Source: Novosphingobium album (ex Liu et al. 2023)
GTDB lineage: Bacteria > Pseudomonadota > Alphaproteobacteria > Sphingomonadales > Sphingomonadaceae
Direction: 5' to 3'
Assembly (NCBI RefSeq): GCF_029076845.1
Contig: NZ_JARESE010000098.1
Location: 1-64,000, forward strand
Length of the DNA: 64,000 nucleotides
Shown here: positions 9,482-17,240 of the stretch, piece by piece
Position numbering within the stretch: position 1 is the stretch's first letter
How the letters are laid out: every line of letters starts with the position of its first letter
Made by a program: the position numbers and the translations under genes
Notes under the pieces: model-generated
The model's database searches: none
What the model was told of the DNA's origin: nothing
What the model saw: the letters and a program-made list of their open reading frames with translations, nothing else

Positions 9482-10315
9482 TCAGCGCGACAGAAGAACC
9501 GGGAGCGATGCGTCGTCGATCAGGTCGCGGGTGACGCCGCCGAGCAGGATATCGCGCATCCGCGAATGAGCAAAAGCGCCGATCGCGAGAAGATCGGCCC
9601 CGTTCTCGGCTGCAAAGCGCTGTAGAACCGTGGAAATGCGCCGGCCGGCCGCGCTGAGCACATGAACGTCAACCTTGAAGCCGTGGCGGGCAAGATGGCG
9701 GGCGATATCCGAGCCGGGTACGGGACCGTGGCCTTCGGCGGTGGATTCCGGATCGACGCAGACAATATCGATTACGGCGCCCGGATTTACGACATCGATC
9801 AGGTCACGGGCGGCCCGGCGCGCCTCTTTGGAGGCATCCCACCCCAGGACGGCGCGATCCACGCGCTCAAGCTTTGCGTTGTCGGGCAAACACAGGACAG
9901 GACCGCCCGATCCCGTGACGGCGGCCTGCAAGCTCCGGCGGCGGAGCTTCTGGTTCTCGAAAGCCGAGGCGCCGCCGATCAACAGAAGATCGGCATAACG
10001 CCCTTCGACACGAGACGCTCCGCCGAGATAGGCCAGGGCATCGGCAACCGGACGAACCTCGACGGGAACGGCCTCGTCCTTCACCGCCGCCTTCACCGCT
10101 TCGGTACGGCGCTGCTCTTCTTCATCGATGCGGTCGAGGATAACCGGATAATAGTCGAAGGGCGGCAACACAGCGGCATTGTCGAAGATATCCATCATCA
10201 AGGATATCGCGAGATGCGCGTCCTGCGCGGCGGCGAACGCCGTGGCGCGCTGGATAAGGCTGCGCGCGGCTTCGCCATTGTCCACGATTGCGACCAAGTC
10301 CTTCAGCATCGTCAT
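9482..10315 (-). CDS. Universal stress protein, tandem-domain type (277 aa)
   Basis: Two UspA-like domains. The C-terminal ATP motif reads IGAFAHSRMRDILLGGVTRDL, and the N-terminal half has DLLLIGGASAFE. Two in-frame ATGs lie six bases apart (10315 and 10309). The GGGGGA sequence sits very close to the first, so the second may be used. It is a paralogue of the gene at 10463-11284 and transcribed in the same direction. Confidence 0.88.
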   Translation of the reverse strand: MTMLKDLVAIVDNGEAARSLIQRATAFAAAQDAHLAISLMMDIFDNAAVLPPFDYYPVILDRIDEEEQRRTEAVKAAVKDEAVPVEVRPVADALAYLGGASRVEGRYADLLLIGGASAFENQKLRRRSLQAAVTGSGGPVLCLPDNAKLERVDRAVLGWDASKEARRAARDLIDVVNPGAVIDIVCVDPESTAEGHGPVPGSDIARHLARHGFKVDVHVLSAAGRRISTVLQRFAAENGADLLAIGAFAHSRMRDILLGGVTRDLIDDASLPVLLSR

Positions 10316-10462
10316 TTCCCCCTGATTGATCGAAAATTCGGGCCCGCGTCGGGGCGTCTCACAGACGCTGGACGATCGAAATAGCTGGGTGACGGGTCAC
10401 TTGCCTGTCCAGGATGTCGCCCAACATTGTCGATGCCTCTCTTCTGGTGCCGGCGTGCGGGA

Positions 10463-11284
10463 TCAGTGCGAAAACAGGAGCGGGATCGGCGCCCCGCCGA
10501 GCAGGTCGCGGGTCACGCCGCCAAGGATCATTTCGCGCAGGCGCGAATGTCCGTATGCGCCGAGCGACAGTAGCGCCGCCCCGCGCTCGCGAGCCGCCTT
10601 CACCAGCCCATTGGCGTCCGACAGTTCGTCCGCCCAGGCGGGAACCACCGTCGCGGCGAAGCCGTGGCGGGCGAGATGGCGGGCGATGTCCGCGCCAGGT
10701 TCCGAGCCGTGCCCCTTGGTCGAGGGCTTGGCATCGAGAACGATCACGTCGATCTTGGCGCCCGGCGCGGCAAAGGCCGACGCTGCGCGCAAGGCATGGG
10801 TCGACTCGCGCGTGGCGTTCCAGCCGATCGCGAGATGTCCGATCGGGCGCGGTTTGTGCCCGTTGGGCACGATCAGGACCGGTCGGCCCGAGGCGAACAA
10901 GATACTCTCGATGGTTTCGCGGCGGATCGGCGGATAGTCGTAGTTCTCGGCAGGACCGAACAGGACGACATCGGCGTAGCGCGCATAGACCGCAGCCTTG
11001 GTGAAGATGACCGCCGGCTGGTCGGAAATCGTGCGGAGCTCGACATGGGAGCCGCCAGCAAGCTTGGCGATACGCTGCTGCTTGGCCTCGACCGCTTCGG
11101 TGTAGTCCTGAAGGAAGACGTAGGGCCGCGCGATCGTCAGCGCATAGTCGGCCGATGGGAGCGCCGAGAGGACGACGAATGAAAGGCTGGCATTGTGAAA
11201 CTCGGCAAAGGCGAGCGCGTCGCGCAGGAACTGCTCGTCCTTGTCGCCGGTATCGACCACGGCGAGGATGTCCCTGATAGCCAT
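10463..11284 (-). CDS. Universal stress protein, tandem-domain type (273 aa)
   Basis: Two UspA-like halves. The C-terminal motif LGAYGHSRLREMILGGVTRD is intact, and the N-terminal half has DVVLFGPAENYD. RBS-like GGAGGGA lies upstream of the ATG at 11284. It is followed by the related usp gene 147 bp downstream, probably as one transcript. Confidence 0.88.
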   Translation of the reverse strand: MAIRDILAVVDTGDKDEQFLRDALAFAEFHNASLSFVVLSALPSADYALTIARPYVFLQDYTEAVEAKQQRIAKLAGGSHVELRTISDQPAVIFTKAAVYARYADVVLFGPAENYDYPPIRRETIESILFASGRPVLIVPNGHKPRPIGHLAIGWNATRESTHALRAASAFAAPGAKIDVIVLDAKPSTKGHGSEPGADIARHLARHGFAATVVPAWADELSDANGLVKAARERGAALLSLGAYGHSRLREMILGGVTRDLLGGAPIPLLFSH

Positions 11285-11583
11285 TCTTCCCTCCGATTTG
11301 ATGGTATTTGGCTACCCCGTGCCGGAGAGCATTTCATTTGGGTGTTTTACGTAGTCGTAGAGCGTCGAGGGTTGGCTCGACAACACACACCCGGCTGACC
11401 GCGGCATGGAACAGATGCGGATTCCCATCTGGGCCCGCCGAAGCTAGGCAGGTGTCATGCGAAGTGCCTGGCTGGACGGATGGAGATGGAATGCGGACGA
11501 ATGCATGACGGGTGCGGGCGCCAAGGCGGCAGGGCGCCGATTCCGCGCATGCCCGGAATGCCGAACCTTCGCGGGCATGTTTC
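11285..11583. other. Intergenic region between divergent usp and mgtC-like genes
   Basis: About 300 bp between a minus-strand usp gene and a plus-strand membrane-protein gene. It must hold both promoters. I see no convincing repeat, operator or small gene in it. Confidence 0.5.
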
Positions 11584-12846
11584 GTGAACGTCCCTGACAC
11601 GGAATTGCTGCGAACGCTGGCCGCTTCGCTTGCCGTCGGCATCCTGATCGGGATCGAGCGCGGATGGCGTCAGCGTGACGCGTCCGATGGAAGCCGGGTC
11701 AGCGGTCTGCGCACGTTCGGCCTGCTCGGCCTCATTGGCGGGCTGGCGGGCCATCTTCCCGAGCTGTTGGGTGCCGTGATCGGTCTCGCCGTCCTGGCGA
11801 GCCTGGTTCTGGGATATCGCGGCGAGCTGGCCCGGCAAGGCAGCCTCTCGGTCACCACCACTCTCGTCGGGATCATCACCTTCGCGTTGGGCTTTGTCGC
11901 GGCAGAGGGGTTGGTGAGCGAAGCGCTCGCCCTGGCCGCCGTGACGACACTCATCCTCACGCTGCGGGGCCAGGCCCATGCAATGTTGAAGGGAATGTCC
12001 AAGCAGGAAGTGGAATCCATCGCCCGCTTCGCGCTCGTCGCGCTCGTCATTCTGCCGCTGTTGCCCGACGCGAACCTCGGTCCTTGGGACGCCTGGAATC
12101 CGCGCAAGATCTGGATGGTCGTGGTCGTCGTCCTCGGTCTCTCCTTCGCGGGCTATGTCGCAACCCGCCGGCTGGGCGCGGAAAAGGGCATCATGATAAC
12201 GGCGCTGTGCGGTTCGCTCGTCTCTTCGACGGCCGTCACCGCAGCCTACGCGCGCCGGCTGCGCCAGAAGGACGGTCCTGAAGGCCCGCTGATCGCGGGA
12301 ATTGCGCTCGCGTCGCTGGTGATGTTCGTTCGGGTCCAGATCCTCTCGATCGCGCTGGTCCCTTACACAAGCCGGTCGCTCGCCCTGGCGATGATCCCGG
12401 CCTTCATCGTCGGGGGAGTGACGACGCTCCTTGCCCTGCGGGCGCGGGGTTCCGAAGCTCACGCAGGCGAGGTCAAGCTTGGTAACCCGCTCGATTTCGG
12501 GCCGGCGCTGCTTCTCGCAGGCCTCGTTGCGGTGATGGCCGTCCCGGCGCGTTGGGCGCTTGATCGCTTCGGAGACCAGGGGATCGTCGTCGTCCTGGGC
12601 CTGACGGGAATGTGGGATGTCGATGCGGCGGTCGTCACCTTGGCCGGCATGCCTCGGACCATACTCGACGGGGAGACGGCGGGATTGGTGCTCGCCGTTC
12701 CCGTGCTCGCCAACACGGCGTTCAAGGGCATGCTCGCACTCGGGATCGCGGGGCCGCGCCGGCAGGGTTGGAAGGCGGCGGCGCCCCTGTTCGCATCGGT
12801 TCTCGCCTCGGGTGCGGGGATCGCGGCGTTGGTATCGCTCGGATAA
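11584..12846 (+). CDS. MgtC/SapB-like membrane protein with DUF4010 domain
   Basis: About 420 aa. It starts with an MgtC/SapB-type block (LAVGILIGIERGWRQR, RTFGLLGLIGGLAG), followed by about ten further hydrophobic segments of DUF4010 type. The GTG at 11584 sits just before the conserved block but has no strong ribosome site; an in-frame GTG at 11512 is an alternative. MgtC-domain proteins are linked to Mg2+/ATP homeostasis and acid stress in other bacteria. The substrate or target here is unknown. Confidence 0.8.
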   Translation: MNVPDTELLRTLAASLAVGILIGIERGWRQRDASDGSRVSGLRTFGLLGLIGGLAGHLPELLGAVIGLAVLASLVLGYRGELARQGSLSVTTTLVGIITFALGFVAAEGLVSEALALAAVTTLILTLRGQAHAMLKGMSKQEVESIARFALVALVILPLLPDANLGPWDAWNPRKIWMVVVVVLGLSFAGYVATRRLGAEKGIMITALCGSLVSSTAVTAAYARRLRQKDGPEGPLIAGIALASLVMFVRVQILSIALVPYTSRSLALAMIPAFIVGGVTTLLALRARGSEAHAGEVKLGNPLDFGPALLLAGLVAVMAVPARWALDRFGDQGIVVVLGLTGMWDVDAAVVTLAGMPRTILDGETAGLVLAVPVLANTAFKGMLALGIAGPRRQGWKAAAPLFASVLASGAGIAALVSLG

Positions 12847-13094
12847 AGCGGCCCACGGTCGTCGGCAAAGAAGCTGCTCCTGTCATCGCTGGCCTTTGGC
12901 TTCCGCTTGAAGGACAGTCCCGCCAGCCCTTCCCAGGATCGCTCGATGGATTGGCTCCGCAACGAGATCGGAACAGAGCTTCTGACCGGAGCGCCATCTC
13001 ACTCGGGACAAGACACGCACTGCGTATAATTGCGAATAGGTTGAGAGGCTTTAGCGGTCGAAACTGCGTTCATGGCAAAAGGACCCAGTCAGCT

Positions 13095-13226
13095 ATGTAC
13101 ACTCCATCCTCAGCAGAGGCGCGTGCGCGCCAGACCACGCAATCGCACGTGCGTGCCGCCATCGGATTGGCGCTGCTGTTCATGACGATGGGAACACAGC
13201 TGATCTGGACACTCGTTTCTTACTGA
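13095..13226 (+). CDS. Small single-span membrane protein (43 aa)
   Basis: A short frame with a charged N-terminus (EARARQTTQSHVR) and one C-terminal hydrophobic segment (AAIGLALLFMTMGTQLIW). AAAAGGA lies upstream but at long spacing. A TATAAT-like hexamer lies about 65 bp before it. I do not recognise it. It could be a real small membrane protein or chance. Confidence 0.4.
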   Translation: MYTPSSAEARARQTTQSHVRAAIGLALLFMTMGTQLIWTLVSY

Positions 13227-13284
13227 CAGCCCCTCTCCTGTGAGCGCTCCGCCTGCACCCGCGGTCGCTATGGTACTGCGTTCA

Positions 13285-13580
13285 TCATAGTCCCTCTACT
13301 GTTCTGGTCTTGATCGCGGGGGGCACAGGTTCCCTGTCGCTTTCATCGATACCACAGGAATCCAGATCGAACAGGATTTTGTCGCTTCCGGCGACGCGGC
13401 GCAGGTCGGCCTGCTCCCGGGGCCGGTGTACACGCGATTTGCATCGTACTCGGCGCTTTCGACCGGCGCGCCGCCAGGCGGTGGGAGCAACCCCGCCGCA
13501 GCAGCAACATTCTTCTGGCCACAAGTCGAACGCGCTGGGCTACCAAGAGCAAGCATGGCCACACCAAGCTTTCCGTTCAT
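13285..13580 (-). pseudogene. Remnant of an OmpA/Pal-type lipoprotein gene
   Basis: Two minus-strand frames together recall the start of an OmpA-family lipoprotein. One frame gives a signal-peptide-like MNGKLGVAMLALGS with a damaged lipobox and then LPPPGGAPVESAEYD. The other continues with SDKILFDLDSCGIDESDRE, the typical first strand of an OmpA-C domain. The peptidoglycan-binding remainder is absent. At least one frameshift plus a 3' deletion explain this. It fills most of the 437-bp gap between 13227 and 13663. Confidence 0.5.
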
Positions 13581-13663
13581 GGTCCCGATCTTCTGACCAG
13601 AGGTTCCGCACCACTTGATAGCCGAGTCTTGGGCGCGGCAGGCATTATGGGCTGTTTTTATGC

Positions 13664-15193
13664 ATGGAAGCCGTTGTCCCTGACATGAAAGTCGAAAGCC
13701 AGCCGACACTCGCGGTCAAGTTGCAGCCGAGTTTGGCACTCCGCTTCGGTGATTGGCGATTGCCGGCGATCATTCTGACCGTCACGTCGATCCTGGGAAT
13801 TGCGATGCAGCCGCTTCTGGGCGGTGAAGTATCGTCGGGATTGATCTTCGTGTTGGGGATTACGCTGGTCGGGGCCACGTCGGGCCTCACCCCCGCATTG
13901 GTCTGCGCCGTCCTTGCATCGGCAATCTTCAATTTCTTTCTGGCCGATCCGGTGCTCACGTTCCGCATTGCCAGCGGGGCCGACCTGGCGCCGCCGCTCA
14001 TTTTCACGGCGTGCGCGATCGTCTCCGGACTTCTCGCGGGGCGCCTGAGGGACAAGTCGTTCCAGCTGGAGAAGACCAATCTGCAATTGCAGAGCTTGCT
14101 GGAGACGAGCCGTTTTCTCCAGCGGGCGGCCAACGAAGCCGAGGTGGCGGACGCCCTAAAAGCGCGTATCCCCGCACGCGCTGGCAACAAACTCGGTCTC
14201 TATCGGTGGACCCAGGACATGGCCATCCCGGTGGGCGACAGTCCGGACGATGAGGTCTGGATTGAGTTTGCCCAGCACAGCTTCGAAAGCGGACTGGAGG
14301 CCTTCAGCCAGGAAGGATTTACCGGCTACGCCTTGCCGGGACGCACCGGGACGGTTGGGCTTCTCGTCAGCGACGAGGCCGCCAGATCGGGGTTCGATCA
14401 CAATTTCATGCTCGCGCTGGCGCAGGTCGCCGGCTTGGCACTCGAGCGCGCCCGCTTCGCCGCGGTGATCTCGGAAAACCAGGCCAACGCCCGCACGGAG
14501 GAATTGAAATCGGCCCTCCTATCCTCGGTCAGCCATGACTTGCGAACGCCGCTCACCGCGATCAGCGCCGCCGCATCGAGCCTCGTGACATATGAAAGCG
14601 AGCTGGACGTTGAAACGTCGCGCAATCTTCTGCTTGGCATCGTCGATGAATGCGACCGGCTCAACCGCTTCACCGCCAATCTTCTGGAGCTGAGCCGCCT
14701 GCAGTCCAGCGGAACGAACATCGAAGGGCAAGTCCTTTCCGTCCATGATATGGTACGCTCGGTCCTACAGCGCCTAGGGGCCCGTGCCGCCAGCCATGAC
14801 ATCCAGGTCTCCCTGCCTCGGCGCCCTATCCTGGTGCTTGCCGACACGGCCTTGTTCGAGTTGGCGCTGACGAACGTCATTCAGAATGCTCTGCTTTACA
14901 GCGAAGCGGGCACGACGGTGCTCATCCATAGCGAAGCCGATCGGAACGGTTGCACACTGACAATCACCGATCAGGGACGCGGGATTGCCAAAGCCGAGCA
15001 GGAACGAGTCTTCGAGCGCTTCTACCGCGCAAGGCGCAGCGAAGCCTCGCAAGGCAGCGGACTCGGCCTTGCGATCGCCAAAGGCTTCGTCGAAGCCTTC
15101 GACGGTTCGATAGAAATCAGATCGCCGGTGATCGGGAGCCGGGGAACATCCGTGATCATTCGGCTACCGATTGTCGAGGAGACGGCGACATGA
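13664..15193 (+). CDS. KdpD-like sensor histidine kinase (DUF4118-GAF-HisKA-HATPase), short form
   Basis: A 509-aa membrane sensor kinase. It has four hydrophobic segments of the KdpD/DUF4118 type (about 30-125), a GAF-like region, HisKA with the phosphorylatable His291 in SVSHDLRTPL, and an HATPase domain (N box NVIQNALLYS, DQGRGI, GSGLGLAI). It lacks the N-terminal KdpD sensor and Usp domains of full-length KdpD (about 900 aa). The stop overlaps the start of the response regulator (ATGA). No kdpFABC genes are present, so the output is probably not, or not only, potassium uptake. Confidence 0.88.
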   Translation: MEAVVPDMKVESQPTLAVKLQPSLALRFGDWRLPAIILTVTSILGIAMQPLLGGEVSSGLIFVLGITLVGATSGLTPALVCAVLASAIFNFFLADPVLTFRIASGADLAPPLIFTACAIVSGLLAGRLRDKSFQLEKTNLQLQSLLETSRFLQRAANEAEVADALKARIPARAGNKLGLYRWTQDMAIPVGDSPDDEVWIEFAQHSFESGLEAFSQEGFTGYALPGRTGTVGLLVSDEAARSGFDHNFMLALAQVAGLALERARFAAVISENQANARTEELKSALLSSVSHDLRTPLTAISAAASSLVTYESELDVETSRNLLLGIVDECDRLNRFTANLLELSRLQSSGTNIEGQVLSVHDMVRSVLQRLGARAASHDIQVSLPRRPILVLADTALFELALTNVIQNALLYSEAGTTVLIHSEADRNGCTLTITDQGRGIAKAEQERVFERFYRARRSEASQGSGLGLAIAKGFVEAFDGSIEIRSPVIGSRGTSVIIRLPIVEETAT

Positions 15194-15882
15194 TGGAGGG
15201 GCATCTTTTGCTCGTCGACGATGAGCCCGCGCTCATCGCCGTGCTGCAACCCGTGCTCAAGGCGGCCGGCTGCACGGTGTCGGTGGCAACCGATGGCAAC
15301 GCCGCGATCAGCGGCGTCGTCGCGCAGGACCCCGACGTCGTCCTGCTCGACCTCGGCCTGCCCGATATGGATGGCAAGGATGTCATCCGCATTATCCGCA
15401 AGTCCAGCCAGGTGCCGATCATCGTGATTTCGGCCCGGCATCAGCAAGCTGAGAAGATCGAAGCGCTCGATGAAGGCGCGGATGACTATGTGAACAAGCC
15501 CTTCGAGATCGGCGAGCTCATGGCGCGTATCCGCGCCGCCGTTCGCCGGTCCCAGACCTTTACGGCCAATGCCGAGGCCTTTGAATCCGGGCCGCTGCGC
15601 GTCGATTTCGCCAGGCGCAGGGTCGAACTGATGGGCGCGCAGATCAGGCTTTCGCCCAAGGAATACATGCTGCTTCATGCGCTTGCTCGAAATGGCGGGC
15701 ATGTCGTCACGCACAAGCGCTTGCTGCACGCCGGTTGGGGAGGTTCCACATCCGACCTTCAATATCTGCGCGTTTACATGGGGCTGCTGCGACAAAAGCT
15801 GGAAGAGAACCCGTCCGAACCAGAATTGATCATAACTGAGCCTGGCGTGGGTTATCGTTTGATCGTGCAAGATCAAGCCTGA
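15190..15882 (+). CDS. KdpE-like OmpR-family response regulator
   Basis: A 230-aa two-domain regulator. The receiver has Asp10/Asp11, phospho-acceptor Asp54 (LLDLGLPDMDG) and Lys103 (NKPFE). The OmpR-type winged helix ends in VGYRLI. It is translationally coupled to the upstream kinase by a 4-base ATGA overlap, so the two form a cognate pair. Targets are not evident. Confidence 0.92.
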   Translation: MMEGHLLLVDDEPALIAVLQPVLKAAGCTVSVATDGNAAISGVVAQDPDVVLLDLGLPDMDGKDVIRIIRKSSQVPIIVISARHQQAEKIEALDEGADDYVNKPFEIGELMARIRAAVRRSQTFTANAEAFESGPLRVDFARRRVELMGAQIRLSPKEYMLLHALARNGGHVVTHKRLLHAGWGGSTSDLQYLRVYMGLLRQKLEENPSEPELIITEPGVGYRLIVQDQA

Positions 15883-16032
15883 GGCTTCTGGCCACATACC
15901 GGCGGGCGGCCGGGCGCGGCGGCGCCTTCAAGTCGGTAAGGGCCATATTTCTACTATAGTATTTTTAGGTGCTTGGGTGGGCAGCCCACGATATCGCTGC
16001 GCGTCCCAGAGCTCTCGATATAGGTGGGGAAT

Positions 16033-16233
16033 ATGATGAAACGGACCGTCATTGGCATCTCGATTGCAGCGGCAGCGCTGTCGCTCGCGGCCTGCAAGAA
16101 GGACAATGCCGGCGAAGCGCTCGAAGCCGGCGCCGAAGCCTCCGAGGCGGCAAACGACGCGAGTGACGCGGCGGTGGACGCCAGCGCGGCTGCTTCCGAC
16201 GCGGCCGCCGCGAGCGACAAAACAGCCAAATGA
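16033..16233 (+). CDS. Small Ala/Asp/Ser-rich lipoprotein
   Basis: A 66-aa precursor with a lipoprotein signal peptide (RTVIGISIAAAALSLAAC) and lipidation Cys in LAAC. The mature chain is a repetitive ASEAANDASDAA-type helix, about 40 residues, rich in Ala/Ser/Asp. This looks like a periplasmic coiled coil or a flexible envelope tether, in the manner of Lpp-like proteins. GGTGGGGA lies before the ATG pair at 16033/16036. A strong hairpin follows. No enzymatic role is visible. Confidence 0.8.
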   Translation: MMKRTVIGISIAAAALSLAACKKDNAGEALEAGAEASEAANDASDAAVDASAAASDAAAASDKTAK

Positions 16234-16274
16234 TCTAGCACAGGGTTCAGCAGTTCGCTCGCTGGACCGCATCG

Positions 16275-16304
16275 GAACCCGGGCGGCGTGGATACCGCCC
16301 GGGT
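16275..16304 (+). terminator. Rho-independent-like terminator after the lipoprotein gene
   Basis: An 11-bp perfect GC-rich stem (16275-16285 with 16294-16304) around an 8-nt loop, followed by CTGCTCTT. It sits 41 nt after the stop codon. Confidence 0.7.
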
Positions 16305-16384
16305 TCTGCTCTTCAGCAGGCTTGAACTCCACATTGCGTGCGCACTGATCCCCGCTTCGCCGGCGGCCGCTGGAAGCAATGCGT

Positions 16385-16705
16385 TCAGCTATTTTTGACC
16401 TGCTCAGCCGCGGTCGCCATCAGCTCATCCATTGCGCCGCGGATCTGCAGGTCCGACTGCGCTACGCCGGCCGCCTCGAAGTCGGCGCGCACCTTGCGCA
16501 GCACGTCGTCATCGCCGGCTTCCTCGAAGTCCGCGCGCACCACTTCTTTCGCATAATCTTCGGCGTCAGCACCGGTTTTTCCGAGCTTTTCAGCCGCCCA
16601 CAGCCCCAGCAGCTTGTTGCGGCGCGCCATGGCCTTGAACTTCGTATCCTCGTCCAGGACGAACTTCCTCTCAAAGCCTTCCTGGCGGTCCTTCATGCTA
16701 TTCAT
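16385..16705 (-). CDS. DUF1476 protein, F1-ATPase zeta-subunit-like
   Basis: A 106-aa protein of the DUF1476 family, whose members include the alphaproteobacterial zeta inhibitor of F1Fo-ATP synthase. Recognisable blocks are MKDRQEGFERKF, ARRNKLLGLWAAEKLG and EVVRADFEEAGDDDV. The ATG at 16705 has AGAAGG upstream; another ATG lies three codons on. Zeta binds F1 and blocks ATP hydrolysis. A copy in stress cargo could spare ATP during energy or osmotic stress; this is inference, and a chromosomal copy presumably exists. Confidence 0.85.
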   Translation of the reverse strand: MNSMKDRQEGFERKFVLDEDTKFKAMARRNKLLGLWAAEKLGKTGADAEDYAKEVVRADFEEAGDDDVLRKVRADFEAAGVAQSDLQIRGAMDELMATAAEQVKNS

Positions 16706-17012
16706 CGATTGGCCTTCTGCTTGAGTGAGCATTCCCTGTCATCCGACACCTGCCTGATGACAACATGTCAGATTGAACATGGCGCTGGCCGCAAGCCCTG
16801 ACAAGGCGGCATAGTCCGCACGGATAGATGCCCGATTCCTATGACTTTTTTAGGTGCGGCGAACCGCCCTCGACTGTAGGCTATTGCGAGGAGGATGCCT
16901 GGGCTCTTCGCACCCAAAAATAGCGTAGGCCCCTCGTTTGAACCAAGTTCGTTCCCTGCCGGATCGAGTTGAACTTCGAGGTGATGTCGTCCGGCAATGT
17001 TAAGGTGGTACC

Positions 17013-17234
17013 ATGCCGGTTTTCCAGCTGGTCATCCGATCGTCCGACGATGGACCGACTGAGACAATACAATTCGATGCCGCGGATCCGGCGAGTGCGC
17101 TCCAATTGGCAAATCGCCACAGTTCTGCCTTTCCCGCCGAGCTGTGGCAGAATGGAAAGCGCCTATCCAAGCTCCGATACTCGGAGCGATGTGGCCGTTG
17201 GACAACTGCTCGGGACCAGACTTTGGACACCTGA
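17013..17234 (+). CDS. Small hypothetical protein (73 aa)
   Basis: Start ATG with AAGGTGG 5-6 nt upstream. The composition is that of a soluble protein (PVFQLVIRSSDDGPTETIQF ... ELWQNGKRLSKLRY), consistent with a small beta-rich fold. I do not recognise a family. It ends 7 bp before the nfeD-type frame, so it could be the first gene of that transcript. Confidence 0.5.
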   Translation: MPVFQLVIRSSDDGPTETIQFDAADPASALQLANRHSSAFPAELWQNGKRLSKLRYSERCGRWTTARDQTLDT

Positions 17235-17240
17235 TGTGAT

